Below, in pieces: positions 15,777 through 24,342 of a stretch of 58,333 bases of DNA (position 1 is its first letter; each line of letters opens with the position of its first letter). The position numbers were made by a program, and so were the translations under genes. The notes beneath the pieces are model-generated. The model did no database searches, was not told the origin of the DNA, and worked only from the letters and a program-made list of their open reading frames with translations. The stretch covers positions 1 through 58,333 of the forward strand of contig JAFVVO010000003.1 in the NCBI GenBank assembly GCA_017502165.1, written 5' to 3'. Origin of the DNA: Clostridia bacterium (GTDB taxonomy: Bacteria > Bacillota > Clostridia > Christensenellales > QALW01).

Positions 15777-16472
15777 ATGCGTGAGTGGTTTGAAAAGCAC
15801 GAGACTGCCTGTTGTATTTTTCTTATTGTTGTGTACATTGCGGTTAATTCGGTGTGCGTTCAATTTTTTGGAGAGACGAGCTGGGTAGGGTTTGTTGCAA
15901 ACACAGTTTTATCGGCTTGCTTGGTGTCGATAATGCTTGCATTAAAAAGAACGGAGTATTACGGCTTAAAAAAGGTTGAAAACGCAAGAGAATATCTATA
16001 TTTTATTCCGCTTTTAATAATTGTGACGGTTAATTTGTGGAACGGTATAAATATTAACAATTCCAAGGGTGAGATAGTATTTCACATTTTAACGATGATA
16101 AATATCGGGTTTATTGAGGAAATTATTTTCCGAGGCTTTTTGTTCAAAATGATGGCCAAAAACAATGTTAAAAGTGCCATTTTGGTTAGTGCGGTTACCT
16201 TTGGTGCGGGGCACGTGATTAATCTGTTAAACGGTGCGGATCTGGTTCCGACCTTGTTTCAGATTTGTTATGCCACCTCCATTGGTTATCTGTTCGTTAT
16301 TCTGTTCAACAAAAGTAAGTCGCTTGTTCCGTGTATCGTAACGCATTCGTTAGTGAATTCGTTATCAATCTTTAACGTGGAAAACGCTATATCTTTATAC
16401 GTAGCACCCGTGTTTTTGACGGTTATTCCCCTTGCTTATGCGTTTTACATCAATAAAAGAATTAAAGAATAA
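15777..16472 (+). CDS. CPBP-family intramembrane glutamic protease
   Basis: A 231-aa, multi-helix membrane protein with the Abi/CAAX protease motifs: EEIIFRG (E114, E115, R119), FGAGH (H146) and a third conserved His in CIVTHSLVNS. In bacteria such proteins process membrane peptides, for example bacteriocin maturation or self-immunity; the target here is unknown. I chose ATG 15777, preceded by GTGGTG as a weak RBS; an in-frame GTG at 15765 is possible. The catalytic set is complete, so it is likely active. Confidence 0.85.
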   Translation: MREWFEKHETACCIFLIVVYIAVNSVCVQFFGETSWVGFVANTVLSACLVSIMLALKRTEYYGLKKVENAREYLYFIPLLIIVTVNLWNGININNSKGEIVFHILTMINIGFIEEIIFRGFLFKMMAKNNVKSAILVSAVTFGAGHVINLLNGADLVPTLFQICYATSIGYLFVILFNKSKSLVPCIVTHSLVNSLSIFNVENAISLYVAPVFLTVIPLAYAFYINKRIKE

Positions 16473-16481
16473 TTCTACAGG

Positions 16482-16493
16482 CGTTATATAACG
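16482..16493. promoter_or_regulatory. palindrome upstream of the nitroreductase
   Basis: CGTTATATAACG is a perfect 12-bp palindrome 76 bp before the nitroreductase start. It could be an operator; no cognate regulator is adjacent. Confidence 0.35.
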
Positions 16494-16568
16494 AGGAAAT
16501 TGCAAAGCATACGGTTGCGCAATGGGACGGAGCTTTCTATTGCAAGATAAAGATTTGGTGAGGTAAAA

Positions 16569-17297
16569 ATGAATAACGTAATTCAGCAATTAAAGGAAAG
16601 AAAATCTGTACGGGTGTTTACCGACAGAGCTATTACGCCGGAGGAAACGGAAGCAATTATTGAAGCGGCTACAAATGCTCCTACGGCGGGTAATCAGCAG
16701 CTTTACACAATTATCAAGGTTACTGATGCCGTGCTTAAGGAAAAACTGGCTGAAAGCTGTGATAATCAGCCTTTTATCGCCAAAGCACCGCTGGTGTTGG
16801 TGTTTTGCGCTGATTGCCGTAAGTGGTATAACGCTTTTAAGGAGTTTAAGTGCAATCCGAGAAAGCCGGGAGTGGGCGATTTAATGCTTGCGGTAAGTGA
16901 TGCTAATATTGCCGCTCAAAATGCGGTTGTGGCGGCACACAGCCTTGGAATAGGCTCCTGCTATATTGGTGATATTATGGAAAATGCCGAATTGCAAAGA
17001 GAGCTGCTTTCCTTGCCTGCTTACGTTTTTCCTGCCGCAATGCTTGTGTTTGGATATCCGACGGAGCAACAGAAGGAGCGCCAAAAGCCTCTTAGGTCGG
17101 ACGTTAAGTACATTGTTCACGAAAACGGATACAAGGATATGGATGCGGAAGAATTGAAGCAGATGCTTTTGGTCAAGGCGGGCATAAAAGACTTTGCTGA
17201 GTGGCTTCAAACGTTCTGCGACAGAAAATATAATTCGGATTTTTCAAGAGAAATGACGCGCTCCGTTAAGGTTTTTCTTGAGGACTTCGACAGTTGA
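16569..17297 (+). CDS. nitroreductase family protein
   Basis: A 242-aa FMN-dependent NADH/NADPH oxidoreductase of the NfsA/FRP-like group. The N-terminal RKSVRVFTDRAITPEE holds FMN-phosphate-binding Arg residues. NAPTAGNQQLY, the AAQNAVVAAHSLGIGSCYIG block and VFGYPTEQQ are the typical downstream motifs. Such enzymes reduce nitro compounds or quinones. A C-terminal helical extension (about 190-242) is longer than in minimal nitroreductases. The RBS GGTGAGGTAAAA precedes ATG 16569. It is followed by an independent promoter-leader for pnuC. Confidence 0.88.
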   Translation: MNNVIQQLKERKSVRVFTDRAITPEETEAIIEAATNAPTAGNQQLYTIIKVTDAVLKEKLAESCDNQPFIAKAPLVLVFCADCRKWYNAFKEFKCNPRKPGVGDLMLAVSDANIAAQNAVVAAHSLGIGSCYIGDIMENAELQRELLSLPAYVFPAAMLVFGYPTEQQKERQKPLRSDVKYIVHENGYKDMDAEELKQMLLVKAGIKDFAEWLQTFCDRKYNSDFSREMTRSVKVFLEDFDS

Positions 17298-17305
17298 TTT
17301 CTTTG

Positions 17306-17334
17306 TTGCGCGATTTACTGTTTTGTGATATGAT
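17306..17334 (+). promoter_or_regulatory. candidate promoter of the pnuC leader
   Basis: TTGCGC (17306-17311), 17-nt spacer, TATGAT (17329-17334), starting just after the nitroreductase stop. Confidence 0.55.
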
Positions 17335-17340
17335 TAAGCA

Positions 17341-17440
17341 AATTCAATATGTTAAAGCTGCTACCGAGTAGTAGAATGTTAAAGCATTCGTTTGCACATC
17401 GTTAGGTCTTAGAAGATGTGTATGCGGATGCTTATTTTTT
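17341..17440 (+). promoter_or_regulatory. pnuC leader with two hairpins and a terminator-like stem
   Basis: After the promoter at 17306-17334, the ~100-nt leader has a small hairpin CTGCTAC-CGA-GTAGTAG, then a long stem (17382-17400 with 17415-17433, 19 positions with a few G-U pairs and one mismatch) followed by ATTTTTT at 17434-17440. The pnuC RBS comes directly after. It could simply end the nitroreductase transcript, or form an attenuator sensing an NAD-related signal. It does not obviously match the NAD+-II consensus. Confidence 0.5.
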
Positions 17441-17452
17441 AGAGGTATTATT

Positions 17453-18133
17453 TTGAACAGGTATTTTTCAAGGACGGAAATCTTCTTGTGGGTTTCGTCC
17501 GTGGTGCTGATAGTGGGCGCTTTCTGCATTTTCGACAGAGAAAATTACATTACGCTGACTGCGTCGTTAATTGGGGTAACGTCGCTGATTTTCAACGCCA
17601 AGGGAAATCCCGTGGGTCAAGTTCTGATGGTTGTTTTCAGCTTGTTGTACGGAATTATATCATTTTCTTTTGCGTATTACGGGGAAATGATAACTTATCT
17701 CGGTATGACCTTGCCAATGGCGGTGGTTGCACTTGTTTCCTGGCTTAGAAATCCGTATAAAAATAATAGGGCAGAGGTTAAGGTTAATTCAATAAGCAGG
17801 GGTGAGACGGTTTTTATGTTAATTTGCGCTTCTGCAATTACGGTGCTGTTTTACTTTATTTTATCTTATTTTAATACGGCGAATATTATCCCAAGCACAA
17901 TTTCGGTTACCACCAGCTTTGTTGCGGTATATCTGACGTTCAGACGCAGTCCGTATTTTGCCTTAGCTTACGCTTCAAATGACGTGGTTTTGATTATTTT
18001 GTGGTCATTGGCAAGCAGACAGGAAATAAGCTATATTTCAGTTGTGGTGTGCTTTGTGGCGTTCCTGGTGAACGACATATACGGCTATATCAGCTGGGAA
18101 AAAATGAAAATAAGGCAAAGTAAAAACGAATAA
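17453..18133 (+). CDS. pnuC: PnuC family nicotinamide riboside/mononucleotide transporter
   Basis: A 226-aa membrane protein with about seven helices and PnuC motifs: LLYGIISFSFAYYGEMITYL (substrate-pocket region), MTLPMAVVALVSWLRNP and the C-terminal FLVNDIYGYISWEKM. PnuC proteins import nicotinamide riboside by facilitated diffusion for NAD synthesis. The start codon is TTG 17453, six nt after AGAGGT, with the preceding T-run belonging to a terminator-like stem. Transcription ends at 18138-18167. Confidence 0.88.
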   Translation: MNRYFSRTEIFLWVSSVVLIVGAFCIFDRENYITLTASLIGVTSLIFNAKGNPVGQVLMVVFSLLYGIISFSFAYYGEMITYLGMTLPMAVVALVSWLRNPYKNNRAEVKVNSISRGETVFMLICASAITVLFYFILSYFNTANIIPSTISVTTSFVAVYLTFRRSPYFALAYASNDVVLIILWSLASRQEISYISVVVCFVAFLVNDIYGYISWEKMKIRQSKNE

Positions 18134-18137
18134 AGAG

Positions 18138-18167
18138 TTCCCCGTTAATTTTGACGGGGAATTTTTA
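18138..18167 (+). terminator. terminator after pnuC
   Basis: TTCCCCGT (18138-18145) pairs with ACGGGGAA (18154-18161), followed by TTTTTATTG. Confidence 0.85.
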
Positions 18168-18173
18168 TTGCTA

Positions 18174-18202
18174 TTGCATTGTGAATATCTTTATGATATA
18201 AT
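18174..18202 (+). promoter_or_regulatory. SigA promoter
   Basis: TTGCAT (18174-18179), 17 nt, TATAAT (18197-18202), before the 285-aa anchored protein. Confidence 0.8.
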
Positions 18203-18219
18203 TGAATTGAGGTGATATT

Positions 18220-19077
18220 ATGAGGAAGATTATAAGAATACTGATAATTGCAGGCTCGTTAATTTTGATTTCTGCTGTTGTATTTTCACTAATGATCCTT
18301 AAGCCGTTTCAAGTGGATTATGGCGATAAAATTATTTCTATTCTGAATGAACAAAATGCGACACCTCCGACTGAGGATAATGAGACATTTCCAAACAACG
18401 AAAAAGAGGTAACGGTTAAAGACGTATTCTCTTTTGAATTCGACCGTGCTTATGTTTTTCATCAAGCAGATTGTTGCTTAAGCGGAGAAGATTTTGCCGA
18501 AAACTACAATTTAGATATTTCAATTAATCAGGTAGAAAACGGAGACGACGATTACCTTCAAAGAATTGTTTTTGTAGATGAAGCAGGTGAGTTCGTACAT
18601 TTATTCCAGTGCATTATAAATGAAATATACATACACAATAAAGGTGTAGTTATTTATCCGGATACAAAAATTACAAGAGTATCTGCGCAGGAAGATGATT
18701 TGGTAGAAATAAGATTTGAAAGCACAGAAGAGTATGTTCCTGCTTTAAGAGAACAAGACAAAAAGGTTTTTGATACTGAAAATGTTACTAAAATTACCTT
18801 TTATGCTTATTATGGAGCCGGTAAGGGAAGTGTAGTTCCGGATGAGAATATGGAAGAGATTAAAAACTGGCTGAATTCATTTACCGTTACAGAAAGGGCT
18901 CCTTATATAATTCCGCCGGGAACAAATACACATTGCGTCGAAATCGAATATGAAGACGGTAAAGTAATCGAAAGCGGTTTGGATACAGTAGATGTTAATA
19001 ATGTTTACTATTATATAGAAAGCGACGCCACTCTTGAGTGTTTTTATACCATTATATCAAAAACAAGCTTGAAGTAA
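18220..19077 (+). CDS. membrane-anchored extracellular protein of unknown function
   Basis: A 285-aa protein with an uncleaved-looking N-terminal membrane helix (residues 5-28) and an acidic extracellular part. It has a CC pair (ADCCLSG, about residues 91-97) and a C-terminal β-rich region (TNTHCVEIEYEDGKVIESGL, YYYIESDATLECFY). No known domain is recognised. It is a single-gene unit with its own promoter, a GAGGTGATATT RBS and a terminator at 19141-19178. Confidence 0.6.
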   Translation: MRKIIRILIIAGSLILISAVVFSLMILKPFQVDYGDKIISILNEQNATPPTEDNETFPNNEKEVTVKDVFSFEFDRAYVFHQADCCLSGEDFAENYNLDISINQVENGDDDYLQRIVFVDEAGEFVHLFQCIINEIYIHNKGVVIYPDTKITRVSAQEDDLVEIRFESTEEYVPALREQDKKVFDTENVTKITFYAYYGAGKGSVVPDENMEEIKNWLNSFTVTERAPYIIPPGTNTHCVEIEYEDGKVIESGLDTVDVNNVYYYIESDATLECFYTIISKTSLK

Positions 19078-19140
19078 TTGCTTTTTCAACTTCCGAAATT
19101 AACTTTTTTTAATTAATGCTATAAAAAAATTGTCTAAAAT

Positions 19141-19178
19141 AAGAATCCGTCTTTAATGTAGAAGATGGATTCTTTTCT
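19141..19178 (+). terminator. intrinsic terminator
   Basis: A 13-bp stem, 19141-19153 with 19162-19174, one G-U, and a short T tail. Confidence 0.75.
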
Positions 19179-19297
19179 AATTCTTAGACCTAATAATCGA
19201 CCGGAAATTTTTATTGAAATTTATAATAAAATATGATACGTCCTTACGGATTTAATAAATAAAATATTGAAGGTCTTTGACAATTTATGTTATAAAC

Positions 19298-19326
19298 TTG
19301 TGTTTTTTGAAGTTTTGTGCTATACT
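19298..19326 (+). promoter_or_regulatory. SigA-type promoter of the VTT-acyltransferase gene
   Basis: TTGTGT (19298-19303), 17 nt, TATACT (19321-19326). The region 19179-19297 holds no gene. Confidence 0.65.
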
Positions 19327-19354
19327 AATTGTAATTACGTTCAGAGGTGTAAAA

Positions 19355-21280
19355 ATGGCAATAAAAAAACAAACGCGTCGAAAAATTTTCATAGGCTTAG
19401 GGCTCATTGCTATTTTAGCACTTTTAGTGTTGATTTTCTTCTCGGGAGATAATTTAGAGCTTGCCAAAAGTCTTTTTGATGCGAATTTATCGCAGGATGC
19501 CTTAAAGGAAAAGCTGCGTGAGTTCGGTTGGCGCGGTTATATAACTATTTCGATACTTTCTATGCTGCAGGTGGTGTTTACCTTTCTGCCCAGCGAGCCT
19601 GCACAAGCATTAGGCGGCGCCGTTTTCGGCTTTGGCAGGGGATTTTTATGTTGCTTGGCAGGTGTAATTGCAGGAAACACTGCGATGTTTCTGCTTTACA
19701 AGAGCTTCGGCAACCGTTTAAGACAGTATTTTGTAAGCAGGCTTCACCTTGACTTTGATAAGATAGCAAAATCAAGTAAGTGGTTTATAATTATATTAAT
19801 TTTGTATTTTCTGCCCGCGCTTCCTTACGGAATGATTGCGTTTTTTGCCGCAAGCATAGGTCTTAAATATTGGCGGTTTATTCTTATAACTACCTTGGGT
19901 GTTATACCTTCGATTTGTATCGGCGTAGGCTTCGGCCACGTGGCGGTTTCATACAGTTGGATAGTTTCCGTTTGCGTTATTGCGGTGCTTGTGATTTTAC
20001 TTGCCGTTCCTATAATTAAGCGTGACGTTTTAATTGATAAAATCAATGCTTACGCAGATAAAAATAAGGGCGTTTCAAAAAATTCCGTGCAAAATGTAAA
20101 CGGCTTTGTTATGGGCGTGATTTACTATGCACTTAGAATTTATTATTTCCTTTGCGGTATTAAAATGAAAGCGGTTAACAAGGTGGGAAACATTGAAAAG
20201 CCTTCTATCGTACTTTGTAACCACGGCTCGTTTATCGATTTTATTTTTGCGGCAACGCTTCTTAGAAAATTTAAGCCTAATTTTATAATTGCCCGCTTAT
20301 ACTTTTATGACGACCGTTTGAGATGGCTGCTTAAAACTGTTGGGGGATTTCCCAAAAGCATGTTTGCCTTGGATGCGGAAAGCACTAAAAACTGTCTCAG
20401 AGTGCTGAGAAATCAGGGTGTTCTTGCAATGATGCCCGAGGCAAGACTTTCCACCACGGGAAGATTTGAGGATATTCAGGAAAGCACCTATGCGTTTATA
20501 AAGAAAACGGGCGTACCCGTTTATACGGTTAAATTCGGCGGTGATTATTTTGCCGATCCCAAGTGGGGAAAAGGCTTCAGACGTGGCTCCTTGGTTGAGG
20601 TTGAGCTTGATTCGCTTTTTACTGCGGAGCAATTAAAGACGCTTTCTGTTGACGAAATTAAGCAGGGCGTTGAGGCGCGGCTTGATTACAACGAATTTGA
20701 ATGGCTTAAAAAGCATCCTGAAATAAAATATTCTTCCTGCCGAATGGCTGAGGGACTTGAAAATATTTTAACGGTTTGCCCAATTTGTAAGCAAAAGCAC
20801 ACTATCACGACAAAAAAGCGCAAGGTATTTTGTGAAAAGTGCGGTTATTTGACGACACTTGATAACAGATATCAATTCCATAAGGATTTTGCGTTTGCCG
20901 ATTTAACCCAGTGGTACGATTGGCAGAAGTCACTGATAGAGACGGAAATTGCTCAAAATGAAGCCTTTGAAATGGTTTCAGAGGTGGAGTTACGCCTGCC
21001 CAGCTACGGCAAGGGCTTAACTCGATTTGGCGGTAATGGCGTTTGCAGACTTAATAGAGACGGTCTTTTATACCAGGGAACAAAGGATGGGGCGGAAGCA
21101 GAGCTTCATTTTACCTTTGACCAGGTTTACCGTTTGCTTTTCGGCGCAGGAGAAAACTTTGAGGTTTACGTGGGAACGGAAATATTTTATTTTGTTCCTA
21201 AGGAAAGACGTTCTGCGGTGGATTGGTATATTGCATCTGCGATTTTGCACGATAACTCAATAAAAAATAGGGAGGAATAA
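19355..21280 (+). CDS. fusion of a VTT/DedA-like membrane domain, PlsC-type acyltransferase and zinc ribbon
   Basis: A 641-aa fusion. Residues about 10-225 form a multi-helix VTT (SNARE-associated/TVP38) domain: FTFLPSEPAQALGGAVFGFG and LYFLPALPYGMIAFFAASIG. Residues about 255-450 are a PlsC acyltransferase: HX4D motif NHGSFID (H290, D295), PEARLSTTGR (361-370) and GVPVYTVKF. A C4 zinc ribbon follows (C475, C478, C493, C496) and then a β-rich tail with YWYIAS-like hydrophobic residues. VTT proteins are lipid scramblases and PlsC enzymes acylate lysophosphatidic acid, so the protein may couple phospholipid flipping to acylation. ATG 19355 has AGAGGTGTAAAA; the upstream ATG at 19277 overlaps the promoter. 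It is co-transcribed with the YfcC-like gene. Confidence 0.82.
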   Translation: MAIKKQTRRKIFIGLGLIAILALLVLIFFSGDNLELAKSLFDANLSQDALKEKLREFGWRGYITISILSMLQVVFTFLPSEPAQALGGAVFGFGRGFLCCLAGVIAGNTAMFLLYKSFGNRLRQYFVSRLHLDFDKIAKSSKWFIIILILYFLPALPYGMIAFFAASIGLKYWRFILITTLGVIPSICIGVGFGHVAVSYSWIVSVCVIAVLVILLAVPIIKRDVLIDKINAYADKNKGVSKNSVQNVNGFVMGVIYYALRIYYFLCGIKMKAVNKVGNIEKPSIVLCNHGSFIDFIFAATLLRKFKPNFIIARLYFYDDRLRWLLKTVGGFPKSMFALDAESTKNCLRVLRNQGVLAMMPEARLSTTGRFEDIQESTYAFIKKTGVPVYTVKFGGDYFADPKWGKGFRRGSLVEVELDSLFTAEQLKTLSVDEIKQGVEARLDYNEFEWLKKHPEIKYSSCRMAEGLENILTVCPICKQKHTITTKKRKVFCEKCGYLTTLDNRYQFHKDFAFADLTQWYDWQKSLIETEIAQNEAFEMVSEVELRLPSYGKGLTRFGGNGVCRLNRDGLLYQGTKDGAEAELHFTFDQVYRLLFGAGENFEVYVGTEIFYFVPKERRSAVDWYIASAILHDNSIKNREE

Positions 21281-21282
21281 CT

Positions 21283-22731
21283 ATTTTTACGAAAAAACAA
21301 ACGACAAAACAACAAGAAAAAGCCTGCACAAATATTAGTGTGCGCTCATTTTTACTGGTAGTTGCTATTCTTGTTGCAGTACTTACATTTTGCGGCGCGC
21401 TTTCGTATTTTATTCCCCAGGGCTCCTTTGAGCGTGATTTAAGCGGCAATATCGTGCCCGACACCTACGTGGCAGGGGAAATTGAGGGAATATCTGTTTG
21501 GCGCGTTATAACGGCTCCCGTGAGGGTATTTGCCTCGGAAGATGCCGTTTCGGTTATAATGATCAGTATATTTTTGCTGATTATGAGCGGTGTTTTTAAT
21601 ATTTTGGATAAAACGGGCGGTGTTCAGACGTTCATTGAGCAAATTATGAAGAAGCTTCGTGACAGAGGCGGTCCTGTAATTTGCGTTACCGTTTTGATTT
21701 TTATGCTTTTCGGCAGCTTGTTCGGTATGTTTGAGGAGCTGGTAACTCTTTTGCCGCTTATTATCGTATTTATGCTTTCAATGAAGTTCGATACGATGAT
21801 GGGCCTTGGCACCTGCTTGTTGGCGGCTTGCTTTGGATTTTCAACGGCTATTACGAATCCCTTTTCGGTCGGTACTGCCGCACAGATAGCAGGCATACAT
21901 ACTTCCTCGGGCGCTTGGCTCAGAGTGGTGTTTTTTGTAATCGTTTACGTTGTTCTGTGTGCGTTTTTGCTTACATATCTTAAAAAATTGCAGGCAAATC
22001 CGCAGGCTTCGCCTACCTTTGAAATCGACCAAGAAAAACGCAAAAATCTGGTGATTGATAGGGAAATTGACGAAAAAGAGCAACAACGTATTTTTAAGAT
22101 TTATGCAGGATTTTTCGCAATTCAGGGCGCGCTTTTAGTGGCTATTGCGTGTATTCGTGAAATTTCCGGTCTTGCAATTCCAATTTTAGCGGCAAGTTTC
22201 TTAATTTCGGGATTAATTGCAGGCAAGCTTGTTTGTAAGGATTTTAAGAAGGTTTTAGGATTCTTCTTTTCAGGCGCTGCATCTATGCTTCCTGCGGTCG
22301 TGATGATTGCTCTTGCTTCTTCCGTTAAGCTTGTTATGGTTGAAAGCAATATTATTGACACAGTAATGCATCTTGTTTTGCAGCTTTTAGTGGGCAAGGG
22401 TAAGTTCGTAACGATTCTTTTGATTTATTGCCTGATCTTGTTCCTGCAGTTGTTTATTGGCTCTGCTTCGGCAAAGATTTTCCTTGTTATGCCCATCGTT
22501 TTGCCGATAACGAACGCTCTTGGAATTTCTCCCACGCTGGTTATTTTAACCTATTGTATGGCAGACGGCTTTACCGACGTTATTTTGCCAACGAATCCCG
22601 TACTTTTAATCGGTCTTTCAATGGCAAACGTTTCTTACTTAAAGTGGTTGAAATGGACGTGGAAATTGCAAATAACGCTTTTGCTGATTTCGGTTTTAGT
22701 ACTGTTTTTCGGCGTTTTGATTGGATATTGA
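21283..22731 (+). CDS. YfcC/DcuC-family carboxylate or amino-acid carrier, probable AUU start
   Basis: A 12-helix-type carrier of 463-482 aa with the YfcC plan: N-terminal helix LLVVAILVAVLTFCGALSYF then IPQGSFERD. A conserved internal block is FMLFGSLFGMFEELVTLLPL and GFSTAITNPFSVGTAAQIAG; the C-terminal repeat is CMADGFTDVILPTNPVLLIG. The family transports short carboxylates or amino acids; the substrate is not predictable. No ATG fits. GTG 21340 has no RBS and removes the usual hydrophilic N-terminus. A GGGAGG at 21270-21275 sits 7 nt before ATT 21283, which gives IFTKKQTTKQQEKACTNIS ahead of the first helix, so AUU initiation is likely. Confidence 0.8.
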   Translation: MFTKKQTTKQQEKACTNISVRSFLLVVAILVAVLTFCGALSYFIPQGSFERDLSGNIVPDTYVAGEIEGISVWRVITAPVRVFASEDAVSVIMISIFLLIMSGVFNILDKTGGVQTFIEQIMKKLRDRGGPVICVTVLIFMLFGSLFGMFEELVTLLPLIIVFMLSMKFDTMMGLGTCLLAACFGFSTAITNPFSVGTAAQIAGIHTSSGAWLRVVFFVIVYVVLCAFLLTYLKKLQANPQASPTFEIDQEKRKNLVIDREIDEKEQQRIFKIYAGFFAIQGALLVAIACIREISGLAIPILAASFLISGLIAGKLVCKDFKKVLGFFFSGAASMLPAVVMIALASSVKLVMVESNIIDTVMHLVLQLLVGKGKFVTILLIYCLILFLQLFIGSASAKIFLVMPIVLPITNALGISPTLVILTYCMADGFTDVILPTNPVLLIGLSMANVSYLKWLKWTWKLQITLLLISVLVLFFGVLIGY

Positions 22732-22740
22732 GAAAAAATA

Positions 22741-22775
22741 AAACCTGGAGTTAATAATTACTCCAGGTTTTTATT
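22741..22775. terminator. bidirectional terminator between convergent genes
   Basis: An 11-bp perfect stem (22741-22751 with 22760-22770), with A-rich sequence to the left and TTATTG to the right. It serves the YfcC-like gene and the convergent cotH-like gene. Confidence 0.8.
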
Positions 22776-22824
22776 GTTTTTCATTTAAGCAAAGTTTTGA
22801 AGCTGATAGCAGGTGTTGCTTAAC

Positions 22825-24213
22825 TTAAGCCTTGAATTTATTATCAAGGCGGGGGAGAACGGTGTCGAGATAGCTTTTAATCTGTGAAATGGGATAGCCG
22901 GGAATTGTAGTTTTGTCGGTGTTCCATTTTGCAGTTTCACGTGCCAAAACCTCGTCGGGAATTAAGCTTTCGAATTTTTCAAATTCAGCCATAACGTGAT
23001 TCGGATCAAGAACAGATTTGCGTAATTCCATATAGCGATCGGCAAGTTCCTTTTTGAAAAGCTTTTCAAGGCGTTCCCACAACAAGCTGCCATTATTGGA
23101 TAACAACTGATTTTTATAGTTATATAAGCCGGTTCCTTTATAATTGGCGCCCCAGGAGGTGTCAAGGTCGTAAAGGCTGGGATACCACACGTTGCCGTCG
23201 TAGGTTACAAGAAGCATATTTTTGCCTGTGTTATCGATAAGCCAACAGTAATTCATCATAATGTAGTAATTTAACGTTGAATCTAAATTGAAATATTGGC
23301 TGAAGTTTGCCTTAAAATCCTCGTCACTGCTATCGCGGACAAAGGAAACGATACGCTGAATTTTACGCAGGGTTTCGTTATTTTCGGGGCCTACCTCTAC
23401 GGTCCAACTGCTTAAGTTTGTGGGCTTTTCCCTAAAAAGCACGGGGGCAGACCAGTCCTCACCGCAAAGCACTATGTGGTTGGGATTATCCTTATCCATA
23501 TTGAACATCCATTCGTCCTTTGGAATGTTCATGGTGTAAAGTCCGTGAAATTCGTTGTTAATGTAGATTTCAATGGGGAAGCCGTCAACGGCGCCGTTGT
23601 TGGGGGCAGTTTCAAGCAGACCGTATTTCTTTTGCATTTCGCCTGCAAGCTTTGCCGTTACAACGTTGCGTGAATGGGTTTTATCAATCCAGTTTGCTTT
23701 AAGACAATACTTACTTTGCTTGCCCCAACCAACGTCTATTTTAAGCTTTTCTGAGCATTCGGAATCTTTGAAAAAAGAAATGGTGTAATTTTTCTTCTCA
23801 TATTGAAGACTTGAGTTGCCTTGTAGTTTTATTTCGGCACTGCCTGTGTGAACTTGTTCTTTGCTCTTATATTCAAAAGTGATATTGCGTACATCTTTTT
23901 TACCGGTCATATTTTTCATATCACCCGTAAAATAAAGCTTGGGGCAATAGGAAGAATTATAGTCGGCGCATAAGGTGCATTCACCTGCAACGTAGTTATG
24001 AGCTATGGGCTCCCCTTGAGTTTCTCCGCATTCAGAGCAGGTTTCGGGGGCGGAACAGGTGGCGGAAGAGAAGGTGTGCACGTGGGGCGTTGGTGTTACA
24101 GTGGGCGCGGCAGTTGGTGTAGGCGTACTGCTTTCTGCTTCTGAAGCGTTCTGACACCCTGCAAAGCACATAAGCGTAATTATTGCAAGTAATAAAGACA
24201 AAAATCTTTTCAT
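22825..24213 (-). CDS. CotH-like kinase-family lipoprotein
   Basis: A 462-aa exported protein. The signal peptide ends in lipobox FAGC (C20), followed by a Ser/Thr/Pro linker and a short Cys-rich segment (CSAPETCSECGETQGEPIAH and CTLC). The CotH domain starts at about residue 90, with AEIKLQGNSSLQYEKKNYTI and later LYDLDTSWGANYKGTG. CotH proteins are atypical protein kinases that phosphorylate spore-coat proteins in Bacillus. In Clostridia, lipoprotein versions are common and of unknown substrate. ATG 24213 follows AGGAGAAAAGCA. It has its own promoter. Confidence 0.85.
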   Translation of the reverse strand: MKRFLSLLLAIITLMCFAGCQNASEAESSTPTPTAAPTVTPTPHVHTFSSATCSAPETCSECGETQGEPIAHNYVAGECTLCADYNSSYCPKLYFTGDMKNMTGKKDVRNITFEYKSKEQVHTGSAEIKLQGNSSLQYEKKNYTISFFKDSECSEKLKIDVGWGKQSKYCLKANWIDKTHSRNVVTAKLAGEMQKKYGLLETAPNNGAVDGFPIEIYINNEFHGLYTMNIPKDEWMFNMDKDNPNHIVLCGEDWSAPVLFREKPTNLSSWTVEVGPENNETLRKIQRIVSFVRDSSDEDFKANFSQYFNLDSTLNYYIMMNYCWLIDNTGKNMLLVTYDGNVWYPSLYDLDTSWGANYKGTGLYNYKNQLLSNNGSLLWERLEKLFKKELADRYMELRKSVLDPNHVMAEFEKFESLIPDEVLARETAKWNTDKTTIPGYPISQIKSYLDTVLPRLDNKFKA

Positions 24214-24247
24214 TGCTTTTCTCCTAAAAGTAATTAAATCTTCAACA

Positions 24248-24276
24248 AGTATATCACATAAATTGATTAAAGGCAA
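24248..24276 (-). promoter_or_regulatory. SigA promoter of the cotH-like gene
   Basis: TTGCCT (24276-24271), 17 nt, TATACT (24253-24248) on the minus strand, with extended TGTGA before the -10. Confidence 0.75.
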
Positions 24277-24313
24277 CCTATTGAAAAAATGTCTTTTTAT
24301 TTTAATAAGGATG

Positions 24314-24322
24314 TGATATACT
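24314..24322 (+). promoter_or_regulatory. extended -10 promoter of the HD hydrolase gene
   Basis: TGATATACT forms an extended -10 box; the -35 region is weak. A start near 24328 places translation at TTG 24343. Confidence 0.55.
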
Positions 24323-24342
24323 CTAAGGGCGAGGTGATTGTT

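Noticed and set aside
24289-24342. Longer N-terminus for the HD hydrolase
   Set aside because: The -10 box TATACT at 24317-24322 lies inside it, so these codons are not transcribed from that promoter; TTG 24343 has the RBS.
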